A stretch of DNA of 64,000 nt from positions 124,001 through 188,000 of the forward strand of contig JAOCPU010000016.1 in assembly GCA_035772785.1 (NCBI GenBank). Direction: 5' to 3'. Below the pieces are notes generated by a model. That model ran no database searches. It saw only the letters and a list, made by a program, of their open reading frames with translations, and was not told where the DNA came from. Numbering within the stretch: position 1 is the stretch's first letter; each line of letters starts with the position of its first letter. The position numbers and the translations under genes were made by a program. This DNA comes from Phlebiopsis flavidoalba (taxonomy: Eukaryota > Basidiomycota > Agaricomycetes > Polyporales > Phanerochaetaceae). This document shows positions 36,800-48,530 of this stretch, piece after piece.

Positions 36800-37713
36800 A
36801 CTATATCTACTCAATAACTGGTACCCCGGTCGAATGTTAAAGCTATGTATTCAGGATTTCTGTCAATATCGCTGGCTCCTTGTAACTGTAATCATGTATC
36901 GAGTACTAGAAAATGTGTCACATGATGTAATAGAGCTTACTTTGTTCATGCTTGTACAAAATATGAAAAAAAAAAATAATGTCAAAAGATCCTGTGTGAA
37001 TCTTAGAGCATTTGGGGCACGATGCATGATGCATGACTAGTGACTTTAGTGACCGGCACTGGTTGACCATTGAGCTCGCGGGAATTCAAATACTTGATCA
37101 TCACGTAAGCAGCAGCCGCACTGAGGGCGCCACCGCGAGCTTTGTGCTGACCTCCAGGATACACAGATGGCACCCCCCACAAGAGAGGCTGAAAACGAAG
37201 GAAATTGGTACAAGTATTGCTGAAAAAACATCGTCTCGCCCCTCGGGCCACCACCCCTTTGAGTGCGTTCTAAGCCTACTAACCCGCGGCTGCGACGCCG
37301 TGTTATCAAAGGAATGCTGTGTTCAACATCTCACTCCCTTGGCCTTATCATATCCATGTGAGCCTTTCCTATACACAATGTGGAATGCCAGCTCTGAGCC
37401 TGCGATAGTCACATCTATCCCTTTCAAATCGAGAAAACCTTATCACATTCCACTTGGCCACAAACTTGCATGCTGCTTGCAGAGGAGCGATTGTTACTCA
37501 CCGAAGCAGGCGGGCCACTTCTGCGAAACCCAGTGGCTCTGACGCACAACGGGTGACCACTTGTGGCCCAGTTGCGTCATAGGCATCTCAAAATATTATA
37601 AAAGGACCTGCTACCAGCAGGCTTGACAGAGCCTCGCACTACGGACGCCCGCCTCTGGCATCTACCCACATCCATCTCTGGACCCACCCCGAGCTTCACA
37701 ACAACTGGGTACA
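36800..37713. other. Spacer between zinc-finger copies D and E
   Basis: AT-rich 3' flank of copy D (A-run near 36967-36976), then frames 37033-37542 (+) and 37003-37254 (-) overlapping with no recognised family. A TATA-like TTATAAAAGG sits at 37597-37606, about 110 bases ahead of the copy E start. Confidence 0.4.
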
Positions 37714-38670
37714 ATGAGAAGTCAAACGCCCCCTCCATCGCAGTCACCCGAACGGAAGTCTTCGTCAGTGGCAAAGCATACCGTTGTGGCCAGCCTGCAC
37801 ACGCCGGGCACGAAAGGACATGTGCTGTCCTATTCTTGAGAATAGAGCCATCGACACAATCCCGAGCAGTATGAGGGGCGCCCTCACGCCATGGAAAAAG
37901 GGACCAGAAGACTCCAAGAGAATTCCCGCGACTCTCCGCGACCGATCTGACTTGCTCCCAAAGCTCGAAGACACTTACACCGAGAACGACGTCTTGTACA
38001 AGGCAGAGGAACTAGTCGCGAATTCTGAAGCGCGCCGTAAGGATTTCCATGTCTATCACGACGTTCTACACTTCGATTGAAGGCCCGAAGAAAGGACCGT
38101 CTAGTTCTACAACCCACTTCCCAACCGATACCGAGCCCCACGACTTCGCCCTACCATCCGTTGGCTCCCTGCCCGTTACATGGTTTGCGGAGTGTTGCTA
38201 CCCGAAGGCCTTGAAGAAGGTGTTATGACCCACTTCGCAGAACATCACTACGACTGGTGGTCGCAATATCGGACAAGGGAGATCTCGCATCCCGTGCCCT
38301 CGTCTGCGACGGAAAAGTCTTACGACAGAAAGGATAGCTATCACAAGCACTTCGCACGGCACCATGCTCGACTTCCAGGCTCGAACTTTGCTCCATACGC
38401 GTGCACTCAGTCAGTTGCGGTGCCCGGGTCAACGCCAAGTCTTCTCTAACCAGACACATGAAGAGCTCTCATGGCACCAGAAAGACAAAGGGCTCTAGGA
38501 CGATTTCGGCGGCCAAGGGGCGGATGCGGAATGAAGGCTCCAAGGGGCGGATGCGGAATGAAGGCTCCAAAGGGGGTATCAAAGAAGACCACGAAGAGGA
38601 CGTGAGCGATGAATACGAGATACACGGAGAGAACTCTAACGACGTGATAGTGCGAGGAAGAAGATCATGA
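37714..38670 (+). CDS. C2H2 zinc-finger family protein, copy E (short form)
   Basis: Start at 37714 (MRSQTPPPSQSPERKSSSVA), chosen because it opens a long natural Ser/Pro-rich frame behind a TATA box. An N-terminal charged segment (KLEDTYTENDVLYKAEELVA, 37963-38022) corresponds to that of copies B and D. The long low-complexity middle of the other copies is absent. Fingers: THFAEHHYDWWSQYR (near 38230-38275), KDSYHKHFARHH (38333-38368), and YAC...CGARVNAKSSLTRHMKSSH (38396-38470, with a frame change near 38400). The tail holds a 27-bp duplication and acidic KEDHEEDVSDEYEIHGENSN, ending VRGRRS. The best-preserved finger block of the family. Confidence 0.72.
38515..38568 (+). repeat. Perfect 27-bp tandem duplication in copy E
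   Basis: Two identical 27-base units (38515-38541 and 38542-38568), each encoding KGRMRNEGS in frame. It adds nine residues to the basic linker after the last finger. Confidence 0.95.
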
Positions 38671-38679
38671 TCATGAAGA

Positions 38680-40640
38680 CCGCCATGAAGACAGAGAACG
38701 AAAGCCACCGAGTTTAAGACTATGAAAAGGAGGCGACGGAGAGAGTGATGGAGAGGGCTCTCGAGTGGAAGTCGAAGGGTTCTACGGGGAGGGCCTGCGA
38801 TCTAGGTTACGCAGCGGGGTACTAAAAAAGGCTACGAGATACACAGGCAGCAAGAGGTCCCAAGGAAAGACAGCCCGTGGCTAGATGCTCACATCTGCAG
38901 TACCTCTCGAGGTGACTGCCTAGCTAGTGACCCCGAATTCATGTAATGACCGCACATTAAACTCAGTAGTACCAGGCCGAGACATAGAGTTTGTTCACGT
39001 AATTACTTATCTCACAAACCAAGCTACGACAGAGACGACCCACTAGTAGCTTCAATCCATTGCCCGAGCGTAGGCGTCGATGTCAGAGCCGAGCGATATC
39101 GACTGTTGAGTGTTTAGATGCCTCACGCCGACTCGGACTCGGACTCTCAGGTACCAACACCCTGCTAGCCACGTGTCGGGTCAAGTGTGATGCAACTCCG
39201 CGGCTTGCCGCCCGCCGCGTATGCATGCCTTTCCTCTGCGACAGCCACCGTCTCCCAAGTTCGCTGAGTTGCTTTCTCGATAGTTTCTATCGTGGTTCGT
39301 AAGTTGTACTCTATTCATATACGATGTCGCCTAATCGAGGCACTTGCCCCAGGCTAAGCAAAAGACTGATTCGACCCTATTCAAGTTTTAGCCCTATTCA
39401 CTTGAGGCATCCTGATCTTATACTTTCGCAGTTTCACTGTATGGATCTAGAATACTGGATGGGTTTCGTTCTTGAGCACTATGCGCGAATGGTATGGATG
39501 ATACAACAAAGACGTAGCTGTGTTCCGCTATTATCCAGCTGTGTTGGCGTACCATTGCGTCGAGTAGTACATCATCGCCTCTGCTCGTCGCAGGGAACTT
39601 CATGGATCCCCATGGGTAGGACCACGTCGAATTCACATATGACGGATTGATAGGCTCACAGTCTTCTCTAGTATCTAACCTTTTACGTAGAGAGGTCAAT
39701 TGACTTCTCTAGCTTCCTGGGCTTTCTATCAGGCGCCCCTTAAGCCGTCGAAAGCACACCACGGTACTCTCCTATGGGCTCAGATGCTGTTCAAGGAACG
39801 ACGTCCGAGTCTCCGTTGACATTTGTCTCCAAAAAGGGCTGTGGTCAAAACTCCCTCCGGATCCATTGTCTCCGCGCCAACAGCGCTCAAATCTTGTGCC
39901 ACTGCCGACAACTAGCACTTGGGGCATGGCCACGCCTCCGCTGTATCAAGCAAACGCAGCGGCAGGGCGCTAATGCGTGGTCCACAGATCTTGACCACAA
40001 AACTCGTGCGTGCGTTGGTCCCTTGTATGCGACCACCGTATAGGATAACCACTTTCGGACCAGAACCCTTGAAGTGGCGGAAGCGCCTGCTTGTCTCGTG
40101 TACCCTTTTTGGACAGAGTCAATAGCCACCAGGCCTCGAGGTTGGCGTCGGTGGTTTTGACTCGTGTCTTCCTTTACTACGCTTTGCAGTTGCCGACGGT
40201 ATGTGACAAACGGTGGCTTGCGCCCCTCCCCGGGCTATAAGAGGGGATGTGTATGCGGGCCAAGTGCTTGCACTTCCGCACGCCGCGTTCCAACCACGCC
40301 CACATACCCCTCCGAACCTTGTTGCGGATTTTGTCAATATGCCCCGAGTCCCTATAGGAGTAAGCCTTGACATTTCTGTGACACTTTGACAACGCCATTG
40401 ACCTGCTCCCTTTACGCCCACACACGCCTCAGCGCGCTGGTCGTGGCCGTGGAAAGACATCTCCCTCTACAAGTCGTACGAGTCGTCATAACCCCTACCC
40501 TCAGTCGCCTTCCGGTACTCGTACCTCGGCAAGACTACAGGTCAGCAGCTGTTCAGTTTGTTGTTCACCGTGACAACATCCTTCTCACAGGTAGCACCGA
40601 AAGGCGGGCGGCGGGTCGCTCGGTGACATTCGACCTGACA
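38680..40640. other. Spacer between zinc-finger copies E and G
   Basis: No recognised gene. Frame 39324-39650 (+) and several short ones match no family known to me. A TATA-type GGGCTATAAGAGGGG lies at 40227-40241 and could belong to the copy G promoter, since leader introns in this family put promoters 100-450 bases ahead of the main coding exon. Confidence 0.4.
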
Positions 40641-40680
40641 CACAGAGGAAGGTTCTCGATCAGACAATGATGGACCCAAC

Positions 40681-42296
40681 ATGGTATATGCGTCAGGAGA
40701 TGATTCAGACAGCGAGTCCTCGAGCGAGGACAAATTCAAATGTGTGGATCAAACAGAAATCGTGCTCGCAAGGAGGAGGCAAGAGGAGCGCGAGAGAGGA
40801 GAGGAGGCTATCCGCCAGCAGCTCCTCCGGGAGCGTATGGAGGAAGAAGAGCACTGGCGCCGGATGCACCTGGGTGTGTACACTCTTTGCCCGTACGCTG
40901 GCTCACCACTCACTTTTTCTCAAGAGTTGGGAGACGAGTATGCGGACATACTCCCTCCCCGTCGCTGGTGTGCCTGCGCGAAACGTGAGCAAGGTACTCA
41001 GGAAGACTATCAGCCTCTCTGTCCCACAGTCGGGCCGTTTGTTGCACACAGTCATTACAACTCCGTCACCTCTCAAGAAGGGGGCTCCGACGACGAGTCG
41101 GGGTCTGCAGAGGATGCTGAGAGCGGAGAGGATTTTGAAGCCGAGGAGTGCGACTCTGATTCGGAGATGGACCTCTCGGACGTTGTTCAAGAAATCCTCC
41201 AGTATCAGGAAGACGACGTGACGACAGGGGTGCCGGCGATGGACAGTTCACTTGGGCTTCGTGACGACGACGACATGGCGGCACTGGACCTCCTCGGGGC
41301 CCGACAGACGCGGAGCTGCGTCTTCTCCTTTACGACTAACGAAATCAGGCTCATGGCCTGTCATCCCATCGGTCCGACCCCCGGCGCCGCAGGAGGTGTG
41401 CGGGCGCTGAAAGAGTCCTCCAATTGCTGTGACGTCAAACTCTATCTTCGCTTCAGTACTTGGGATACAGTAAGCATCGCTTCGACGATTTCATCGTGGG
41501 CTGCATCGTCAAGCCGAAGTCCCTTCAGGACCTTATTCAAGCTGCTTACTGGGAAGGAACTGCTTGGATCCGGAACTCAGAGGACGGGGACGATACTTCT
41601 GATGAAGATGAAGAGGTCGAGAGGAAGCCCAGATAACTGCTTCGCAGCGGGAATCAGACTCTGAGAGCGAGAACGAGGCCGACGCCGAAGCTGACTCTGA
41701 TGACTCTGGCGACGAAGACTATGCTGCGCCCAAACGGACCAAGGCCCCTGCTGCCGCCCCTCGCCGCCGGGCTGCCAGGCTGAGGAATACTGCCCCCAAA
41801 GTCAACGACGAGAACCAGGATCCCAGCACTGTTCAGCAGGCCGAGAACGACAATTACGACCAGCCTATCCGCAAAACCCTCATCAATGGTTTTCGTCAAG
41901 TGCCCCATTACCGGCTGCCCGGAGCCTCAGTTTCCGACCGCGACGTGTAACGTCAATGATAAGTCTCGGCGCACATCAAGCAGTTCCACCCCCCGGTCCT
42001 CACCTAGCACACGTCAAGGTGACATCACACGCCTTCTGTGCTCTTGACAGCGTGTCAGGGTGTACCAGGTTTACCAACCGGGCCAACACTCTATCCGACG
42101 AGGCAACAGAGCTCTCGCACGCCATTGGGTCGGCCACCCACATGGAGCACTTAAGTTTTCATGTGCCCCGCGCCTTGTGTAGCACGACTACGCAACCGCT
42201 ACGATGCGCAAACCGTCACATCAGGAGATGCTAGAGGGCGCCGCTTCTATGAAAAGTCGCAAGCGCAAGCGTTCGGGGCCGTTCGACGAAGAGTGA
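40681..42296 (+). CDS. C2H2 zinc-finger-like family protein, copy G (diverged)
   Basis: The longest intact frame of the zinc-finger genes (40681 to about 41400 before the first break). It starts MVYASGDDSDSESSSEDKFK, then a strongly charged probable coiled coil (about residues 30-62, RRRQEERERGEEA and RERMEEEEHWRR). A CPYAG...WCACAKRE Cys-containing region (residues 75-105) follows, then acidic GGSDDESGSAEDAESGEDFE (about 137-170). After a frame change come HRFDDFIVGCIVKPKSL (near 41470), EDGDDTSDEDEEVERKP (near 41580) and an acidic/Pro-Arg linker (41650-41860). VKCPITGCPEPQFPT (41891-41935) begins a finger completed by HIKQFHPP (near 41973-41990), with a further CTRF finger near 42060-42170. 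The tail is KSRKRKRSGPFDEE with its stop at 42294-42296. An alternative start may lie further upstream. Confidence 0.6.
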
Positions 42297-42299
42297 GAT

Positions 42300-43950
42300 A
42301 TCAGCGTGTGTAGTGTACTTATTTTCTATCTGCCATTCATGAGTTTCGCTTTCTCTTCATTGATTCCTTTGTGCTCGTCTCGTTTTTTCTCGCACCGTCT
42401 ACTTAATCGTGTCATAACTACATGTACACACCACACCATTGTTTGGGACGTACACTTCGTTGACGCGCTGCTGTCTTGCCTCGTGGTATATTTATCTGTC
42501 GCACTGTAATAACATGTCCACTTCCAGATCAAATCATAGTCTATAATTTATACAACTCGCGCTGCGCGGAACGAAATGTAAAACTTTCCATCACCCAGGG
42601 TATCGAACAATACTCGCTGCAAACGTCCGACCTCACCACTTTGCATCCACACCTGGGCATGAACGCGCCCTTTCCTCTGGTATCCTTGGCAAAAGTAGTC
42701 CCCCGATGAGACAGGTCCATTGAAGAGGCTGGGTGCGCGGCTATGCCCAAAGTCCATTGCTCGCCCGTGGAAGTCGAAGCGAGAGAGGGCGGATTTCCAG
42801 AAGTGTCGGTTCCCATGCTTTGGGCCTGGTTTCCGGCAACGCGTAACGTCTTTCCCCCCCCACCGTCAACCGACGCGACCGTCAAGTTAGTACTATCAAT
42901 GCAGTCAGCAGGCCCGAAGGAGTACCATGCGGATCATACTCACTGAATACGAATAGGATCCAGACAAAGAATTTTTGAGTGCTTGAAGCGTCCTGTGCAC
43001 CAGCCGCGTACGTCATCGTACTCTGTCGATGCTTAAGCATAGGTCAGATTGAGATTCCATGAGTGGTTTACCATCTGGGATGTCGGAGCAATGGAACGGT
43101 ATCTGGCTCCCACCTCGACGACGAGAACGCGTTTTGATACTATTAAAGTGGTTAGAATCTTCATGTTCGCCAAACGATGAAGTGTACTCGCTCAACCACA
43201 GTACAGTAAGAAGCCCCAAGACGCTTAGTGGGCTTTGGGGACGAGCCAGGAAGCTAGAAGATGCTCGAGGGGTAGCACTGATGATAAACCTGGGGAGACG
43301 AGAAACAAATGAGCTGTGAAGATTTTGTCACGATGAAAATTATCTCACATGAACGTGACAAGGGCTAAGGTTGCGATAGACAAGCCGAGCGGAAACAAAT
43401 CCGCCATAACTTGATTAGTGAGGGTCAGTTAAATGTCCAGATGGGATGATGGCTTGGATACGTACAGAAGTACTCTTGCCATATATTTACACGTGCGGCG
43501 AGGAGCTACCACAGTCGCCGACAACAAGAGTGTACCCGCTACCAGGGGGCTAGTTAGTAAGCCTTGAAGACTAGGTAGAGAGAAACGCACCGTGGAGAGA
43601 GTACCAAGAGTTTCTTGCCAAATGCAGGAGATAGGTGCCATGGTAACGTAGCCGAGTTCCCCCCCCCCGTGTGAAAGCCGCACCGGAACAAAGGATGATG
43701 TGAATAATAAGCGGCAAAAGTCCTGGAACGAAATCTGGGAAATACATCAGTCAGCGACGAGCCCGACCTGACGCTTAAGACGAAGGAGTATTGAGCGCAA
43801 CCACGAGAAGACGTGACCAGCAGCAGGCCAAGGGACAATGAAGAGGCTCTATCAAGACCTGTTCAACAGCGTCCCGTCGGTCGCCTGCTAACTCAGTTGG
43901 TCACCTTGGGTGACGAAAGCCTCGGGTCTGGCTCTTACGGCGCGGACCCT
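42300..43950. other. Region without a recognised gene
   Basis: Frames 42541-42885 (-) and 43554-43838 (-) are open but show no family motif, no signal peptide of note and no cysteine pattern. Nothing else stood out. Confidence 0.35.
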
Positions 43951-43955
43951 TTCCT

Positions 43956-44108
43956 TTCATTTTTTTTTTGTTTTTAATTTTTTTATTTTTTTTTTATTTT
44001 TGTATTGTTATTGTTTTTTATTTTTTTTTTTCTTTTTTTTTTTTTCTTTTTTAATTAATTTTTTTTTTAATTTATTTTTTTTTTTTTTATTTTTTTTTTT
44101 TTTTTTTG
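43956..44108. repeat. T-rich low-complexity tract of about 150 bp
   Basis: More than 85% T on the plus strand with isolated A, G and C, for example TTTAATTAATTTTTTTTTAA. It is flanked by TCGGGTCTGG... and GGCTTGAGGCGCCATCAAAG, where GGCGCCATCA recurs at 44139-44148. The length and irregularity could be genuine (a poly-A tail of an inserted retro-element read on the other strand) or assembly noise. Confidence 0.85.
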
Positions 44109-44109
44109 G

Positions 44110-45320
44110 CTTGAGGCGCCATCAAAGGCGGATTAGTCGGGCGCCATCAGAGCGTTGAAGCATACTTCGAGGAATCCCAAAGTTATGGGTTTTCGTTGAG
44201 TGAGCCTAATCCAGATGACATATTTCCCACTCGCCTGCCGACAGAAAAGCGCCGATTGTCGCGCTCTCACTAAAAATAGTGTGACTGGTCGATGTGTCGA
44301 TGAATTGGAGCAGGCCTTCACACGCTGTATGAGAGAGAAACAAGCGATATATTTTCAAACACTTTTATGCTAACCATACAACAACCCAAAAACTTTTTTT
44401 TTTCTAGTCACAGCCGTAAGCTGTGAATGTCTTTCTACTTTATATGGTACTATCCAAACTGGGAACCACGCGCACCGAGACGAGTCTCGGGGGGAAAGAG
44501 ACGAAAGAGATGGAAACAACGGCTTCTCCCAGGACAGGAGGTGAGGTGAGAAGCCTCTAAGGGACATCCACCATCAACTTGAGGAGTACACGAAATTCCG
44601 ATGCGAGTAACCGATGCCGAGTAAACCGTGGCGACGACCTTCGCGGAGAGGGTCGTCCGCAAGGGCGGTAAGTGCCAATGCCGAAGAAGTTCGGCAGCCG
44701 GAAGGGCCAGTCGAGGAGCGCGTTGCTTGAGGATTGTGCTCAACTCCAATTTACGCGGCCGAATCGACGGCATTAGGAGGCGCGCGCGCGCGAACGACGA
44801 CGCTGCGGCGATGGAGCCTCGAGGGTAGAGAACACGTGCCATTGGGAGTGAACGAATCCAGCGACGCGAGAGAGGAGCGCAAGACGAGCGACGAGCGCGT
44901 CCCGCGGGTGGTGCCGACGTCGGGTTGGCGGGGCGAGGGGCTCCGAGGCGGGCCGATGGCTGCCCCCGAACGATGGGCGCTGCGGGGCCGTGAAGACCAG
45001 AGGGCGTCCTTGCGGATAGGGGAGAACAGGCTGTGGCGACCACAGGAGCCGAATCGCGGAAAGAGCCACGAGGAGCAAAGGCAAGAAGCGTCGCGCGCCG
45101 AAGGAACCGTAAGAAGAGGCACACAACGAAGAGACGAACGGAGAGCAGGCGCGACGCCCGAGGCCACGAGCGGAGTGAAGGCCGCGGGACGTCCGCGCGA
45201 AGAGTGAAGAGCCAGCGACAAAGAGTCGGAGGAACCTCGACGCGGACGATGAGGCCAGCTTGAAACTCCGGGGCGTCCGCGCGAAGGCCCAGTCTTCAGA
45301 AATGGGAGAGGGTCAAGGAC
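44110..45320. other. GC-rich region, coding unresolved
   Basis: Overlapping frames 44450-45124 (-, 224 codons), 44751-45221 (-) and 44734-45207 (+) are all Arg/Ala/Pro-rich. None carries a known motif. They may be the 3' part of the minus-strand gene beginning at 45949, but the frames do not join cleanly. Confidence 0.35.
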
Positions 45321-45323
45321 CGG

Positions 45324-45949
45324 CTAGGAACTCAAGTGTTGACATTGACGAGGCTCGCCCAACGTCGACCAGTCCAGACCGGCGAAGGGGAAGACGATGT
45401 TCTCCTCGATGACAGGGTTCTCAGTGTCGTCTTCCTCATCGACGGCAAGATGGCTCAGCGTCAGGACGATAGACGAGAAAGGTCGTCCACTATATTCAAC
45501 CCGCGTCAGAACACTCAACATACCAAAAACAGAGATGTTGACTTACTGTGAACGACGCGCATCCAGACAGTTGAACTCGTTGACGTCCTCGAGCTCGCCA
45601 CAAGCTCGTCGAGTACAGCATCCTTGAGAGCAGAAGGAAGGCTGAAGCTGACAGGAACCCGCGGGAGACACGAGCAGAGGAAACGTCGTCGTCCCACCGG
45701 GCGAGTCGTCGACGGTCTCGGTGACACAGCGACGAACCTGTTGTTGTTCAACACACCTTTCCGTGTAGAAGCACAACAACCACGCACCTCGTCAGAAGGG
45801 AAAGAAATCGGTCCGTAGCCAGCGTGCGTCGATCCAGGCAGGGAAGTACGAAGCCAAGGGTGACGTCGGGGACGAAGGGGTCGATCAAAGACACGAAGAA
45901 GGTGAGGAGAGGTGGTGAGAACCAGTCCCACAAAGGCTACAGAGATCAT
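45324..45949 (-). CDS. Hypothetical protein with its own TATA promoter
   Basis: Start at 45949 (MISVAFVGLVLTTSPHLLRV), a hydrophobic N-terminus that could be a signal peptide or anchor. A TATA box and leader lie directly upstream. The first exon runs to a GTAAGT donor at 45551; a second open stretch follows to about 45324, ending ...WSTLGEPRQCQHLSS. The frame shifts near 45900 and 45770 (alternative IDPFVPDVTLGF and CVTETVDDSPGGTTTFPLLV). Family not recognised; secretion is only a guess. Confidence 0.4.
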
Positions 45950-46070
45950 GGTATATAATACTAGATGCGAGTAAGAAGATATATATGGATTGCGTAGAGT
46001 AAATGGAGGCGGGAGATGGTTGTGGTAGAGAGGAAAGGAGCGGAGGGTGGGGAAACAGAGGAGGCGCGCG

Positions 46071-46080
46071 GTTTATATAA
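46071..46080 (-). promoter_or_regulatory. TATA box for the gene starting at 45949
   Basis: TTATATAAAC on the minus strand, about 120 bases upstream of the ATG, followed by a CT-rich leader (CCTCTGTTTCCCCACCCTCC). The spacing fits a fungal core promoter. Confidence 0.6.
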
Positions 46081-46439
46081 ACCAACCATTTCGATCTGGG
46101 CTGGGCAGAGCCAAACACGCCAGCCCGCGTCGGCTTCCTGCGGCAGACAACTTGTTTGGCAAAGCGCGTTCGTTTAGCAGTGAAAACGAACCGATCCGGA
46201 TGCATACCACGGCGAGGAATAGTGCCTAGACAGTGTCAGTGTGGTGTTGTGCGTGCCCAAGCGTTGTCGGGCGCATAGAGCCTGGTGTTCTGCCTAGGAC
46301 CAGAATGCTATACACGAATCAATACAGCGCACAATACCAATACATATTACACGGCCTGGACGAAACCAAATCGTACACTAGGAATGCCATCGGATACAAC
46401 CTTTCAGACTGCAAAAACAGATCAGCGTGAGGCTTTCAG

Positions 46440-48530
46440 TAGGATAGTCGGTCATCTTACACTTCTGCTTCACGATGAAGCCCGCAAGCGAGGTGATCAT
46501 GTTCGCAGTCTCCTCTCCGACAGGACGAATCCACTCGGGTGGGAGTAGGAACCCATACTGTACACACGTCAGAAAGACGAGTTGAGGAGCATTCACGCTG
46601 CTTACGGTCCCAGTGTCGCGCAGATGCACAGCGTACGAATATTTGACGCCGGCTTTCGCATACATGTAGTCGACGACGTTTCCACCAGCTCTATAGGTTA
46701 GCTGGCACAAGCTTCCAGCCTATAGTTGCGTGAGCTTTGACAGGATATGCCATGGGCTACGTCATGGACGAACTGTGAAAGTGACACCATGTGCAGACTT
46801 GATAGCTGCTGGCAGCGCCAAGGGCGGCTTCGATCTGGTCCTCTGCGTCCTTCGGTACCTTCTTGCAGGAGTACGAGAACGGTGTGGAGACTGCGAGGCG
46901 TCAGAAATGATCAGCGTACCGCGGGGGAGATGCACGCACTCATTTGGCCATAGCTCCGAAGGTCGATGTATGCGCGAAGATTTGGGAGCGTGGTGATATA
47001 GTTTGCGATGTTGTTCACCTCAGGTGACTCAAATGGACGATGGCCGGGGTACCAGTGCGAGCAGGGGTCTGTGACGGGAGTCTTCCCTTTCTTGAGTGCC
47101 GGAAAGCGTGCATCAGTTTTCCACTTGTGTCCCTGGAAGTATGTTGGTGATAATGCAAAGTGGGAAAACAGATGGTGCATACCCAGTTCCTGTAATGATT
47201 CCGATAAGATGGAGGGGTGTGTGCGTAGAAAATGACCTCACCTGTTCATGTCAAGGCCAATACACTTCTCGTAAGGTCCAACGATCTGACGATTTTTGTA
47301 CCTGTGTGAGACCATAGAAAATGTACAGTCAGCAGCGCACACAACGGGTAATCAAGTTGCAGGAATATCTGAATGAAGTCATTTCGAGCGGCACTCACCA
47401 AGGGCGGTCAGTCTCCCACGTGTATACATAGCCGTCCGTGTGGGCACGAGGGACAAAGTAAAACACCTACACGCCACGCAGCATGACGCAGGGTGACGTT
47501 ACGGTGAGCATGCGAACAACACCTGAGTATTCGTACGATGACCGGAAAATGACTCACGTATGTGTTCATAGAAGCGACGGGCCATAGAATTTTTTTTACC
47601 GTCTCAGATGGATCAGCGAGGCAAAGCATGGGCAATAAACATAGCAGTAGAAGTCGCAAATCCACTGCAGCAGATAATGAGAGTGTGTGAAGCATGTCTG
47701 ATGGAAAAAGCGGAAAATGACATACCCTCGCGTGCGCGTGTTGGGCACCTTCATGACAAATACCAGATATTCTCAAAATTTTGCGTCCACTGAGCCAAAG
47801 TCTTTGGTGCAATCTCATTGCCAAACATCTCTCTATTCTCGGCAGAATGAACCGATGGGGACGACTCTGACATTATTGGATAGAGCCTCAAGCAGTTGGG
47901 CTGTAAACGCCTGGATATCCCCCCAGCGGGTGGTACTGCCTCGTGGAAGGTCGTGTTCGAGAGCGAGCTGAGGTTCCACGAGGACAGAGGGCGTTTCGGA
48001 GGGCGCAAGAGTCGCTGGGAAGGTCGTGGTCTTCGTATTGGAACTCGTGTGAGCTGAAAGCGCGCGGCGTCCCGAATCTCCGAAGGGCAGGTAGAGGTCG
48101 ATATGGTCATTGTCGACATGCCATATGTCGACGTTGGCGGTCTAGACGTGTGTAAATACTGAGAGTAAATTTTGTCACAGGCCACCGACCTGGGCAGCGT
48201 CGAGGATGGCAGGTAATTGCCATGCGTTCTCTGATAGCTCGCGTTTTATTCGCCGCACGACCGCGGGGACATCTGGGCGGGACGAGCAGCACTTGCTGGG
48301 GGGACGGAAGATATTTTGTTGCAGAGGCAAGTACAGTCGCACAGAGTGCATGGGGGACGAGACCGACGACGCGGCATGGTCCGTCGTGGGCGACTGCGAA
48401 GGCCGAAGAAGGTCGCCGTGCAAGGGACGAGACCCCCACGCCGGCAATTGCCGTAGGGGTAGGATATGAACAGGCCTGGCGTTTGCGAAGGCACATTCGG
48501 TCTCCTCTTTCCTCCTCAACATCTCGCCCA
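46440..48530 (-). CDS. M14 carboxypeptidase-like protein, probable pseudoenzyme (Ecm14 type)
   Basis: Family: zinc metallocarboxypeptidase fold with a propeptide, normally secreted. Seen in order: RPDVPAVVRRIKRELSENAW (near 48280), intron with TAG acceptor near 48143, NVDIWHVDNDHIDLYLPF (propeptide, near 48130-48080), TTFHEAVPP (near 47945), ENREMFGMRL, GAQHARE (first zinc motif HxxE, near 47745-47726, with a 3-base insertion), intron, W-I-ATSTAMFIAHAL, VFYFVPRAHTDGYVYTWETD (47465-47408), KCIGLDMNR and NW, DPCSHWYPGHRPFESPEVNN (near 47080-47020), AYIDLRSYGQM (46967-46935), AGGNVVDYMYAKAGVKYSYA, then VHLRDTG and GFLLPPEWIRPVGEE. Motif alignment puts Arg where the third zinc His should be (IHSYSQ becomes LRSYGQ) and His where the catalytic Glu should be (ELRDTG becomes HLRDTG). 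Fungal Ecm14 is a known pseudopeptidase. 5' end uncertain; M at 48351 or 48377 possible. Confidence 0.88.

Noticed and set aside
42541..42885. Small secreted or hydrophobin-like protein
   Set aside because: Lacks a signal peptide and the eight-cysteine pattern.
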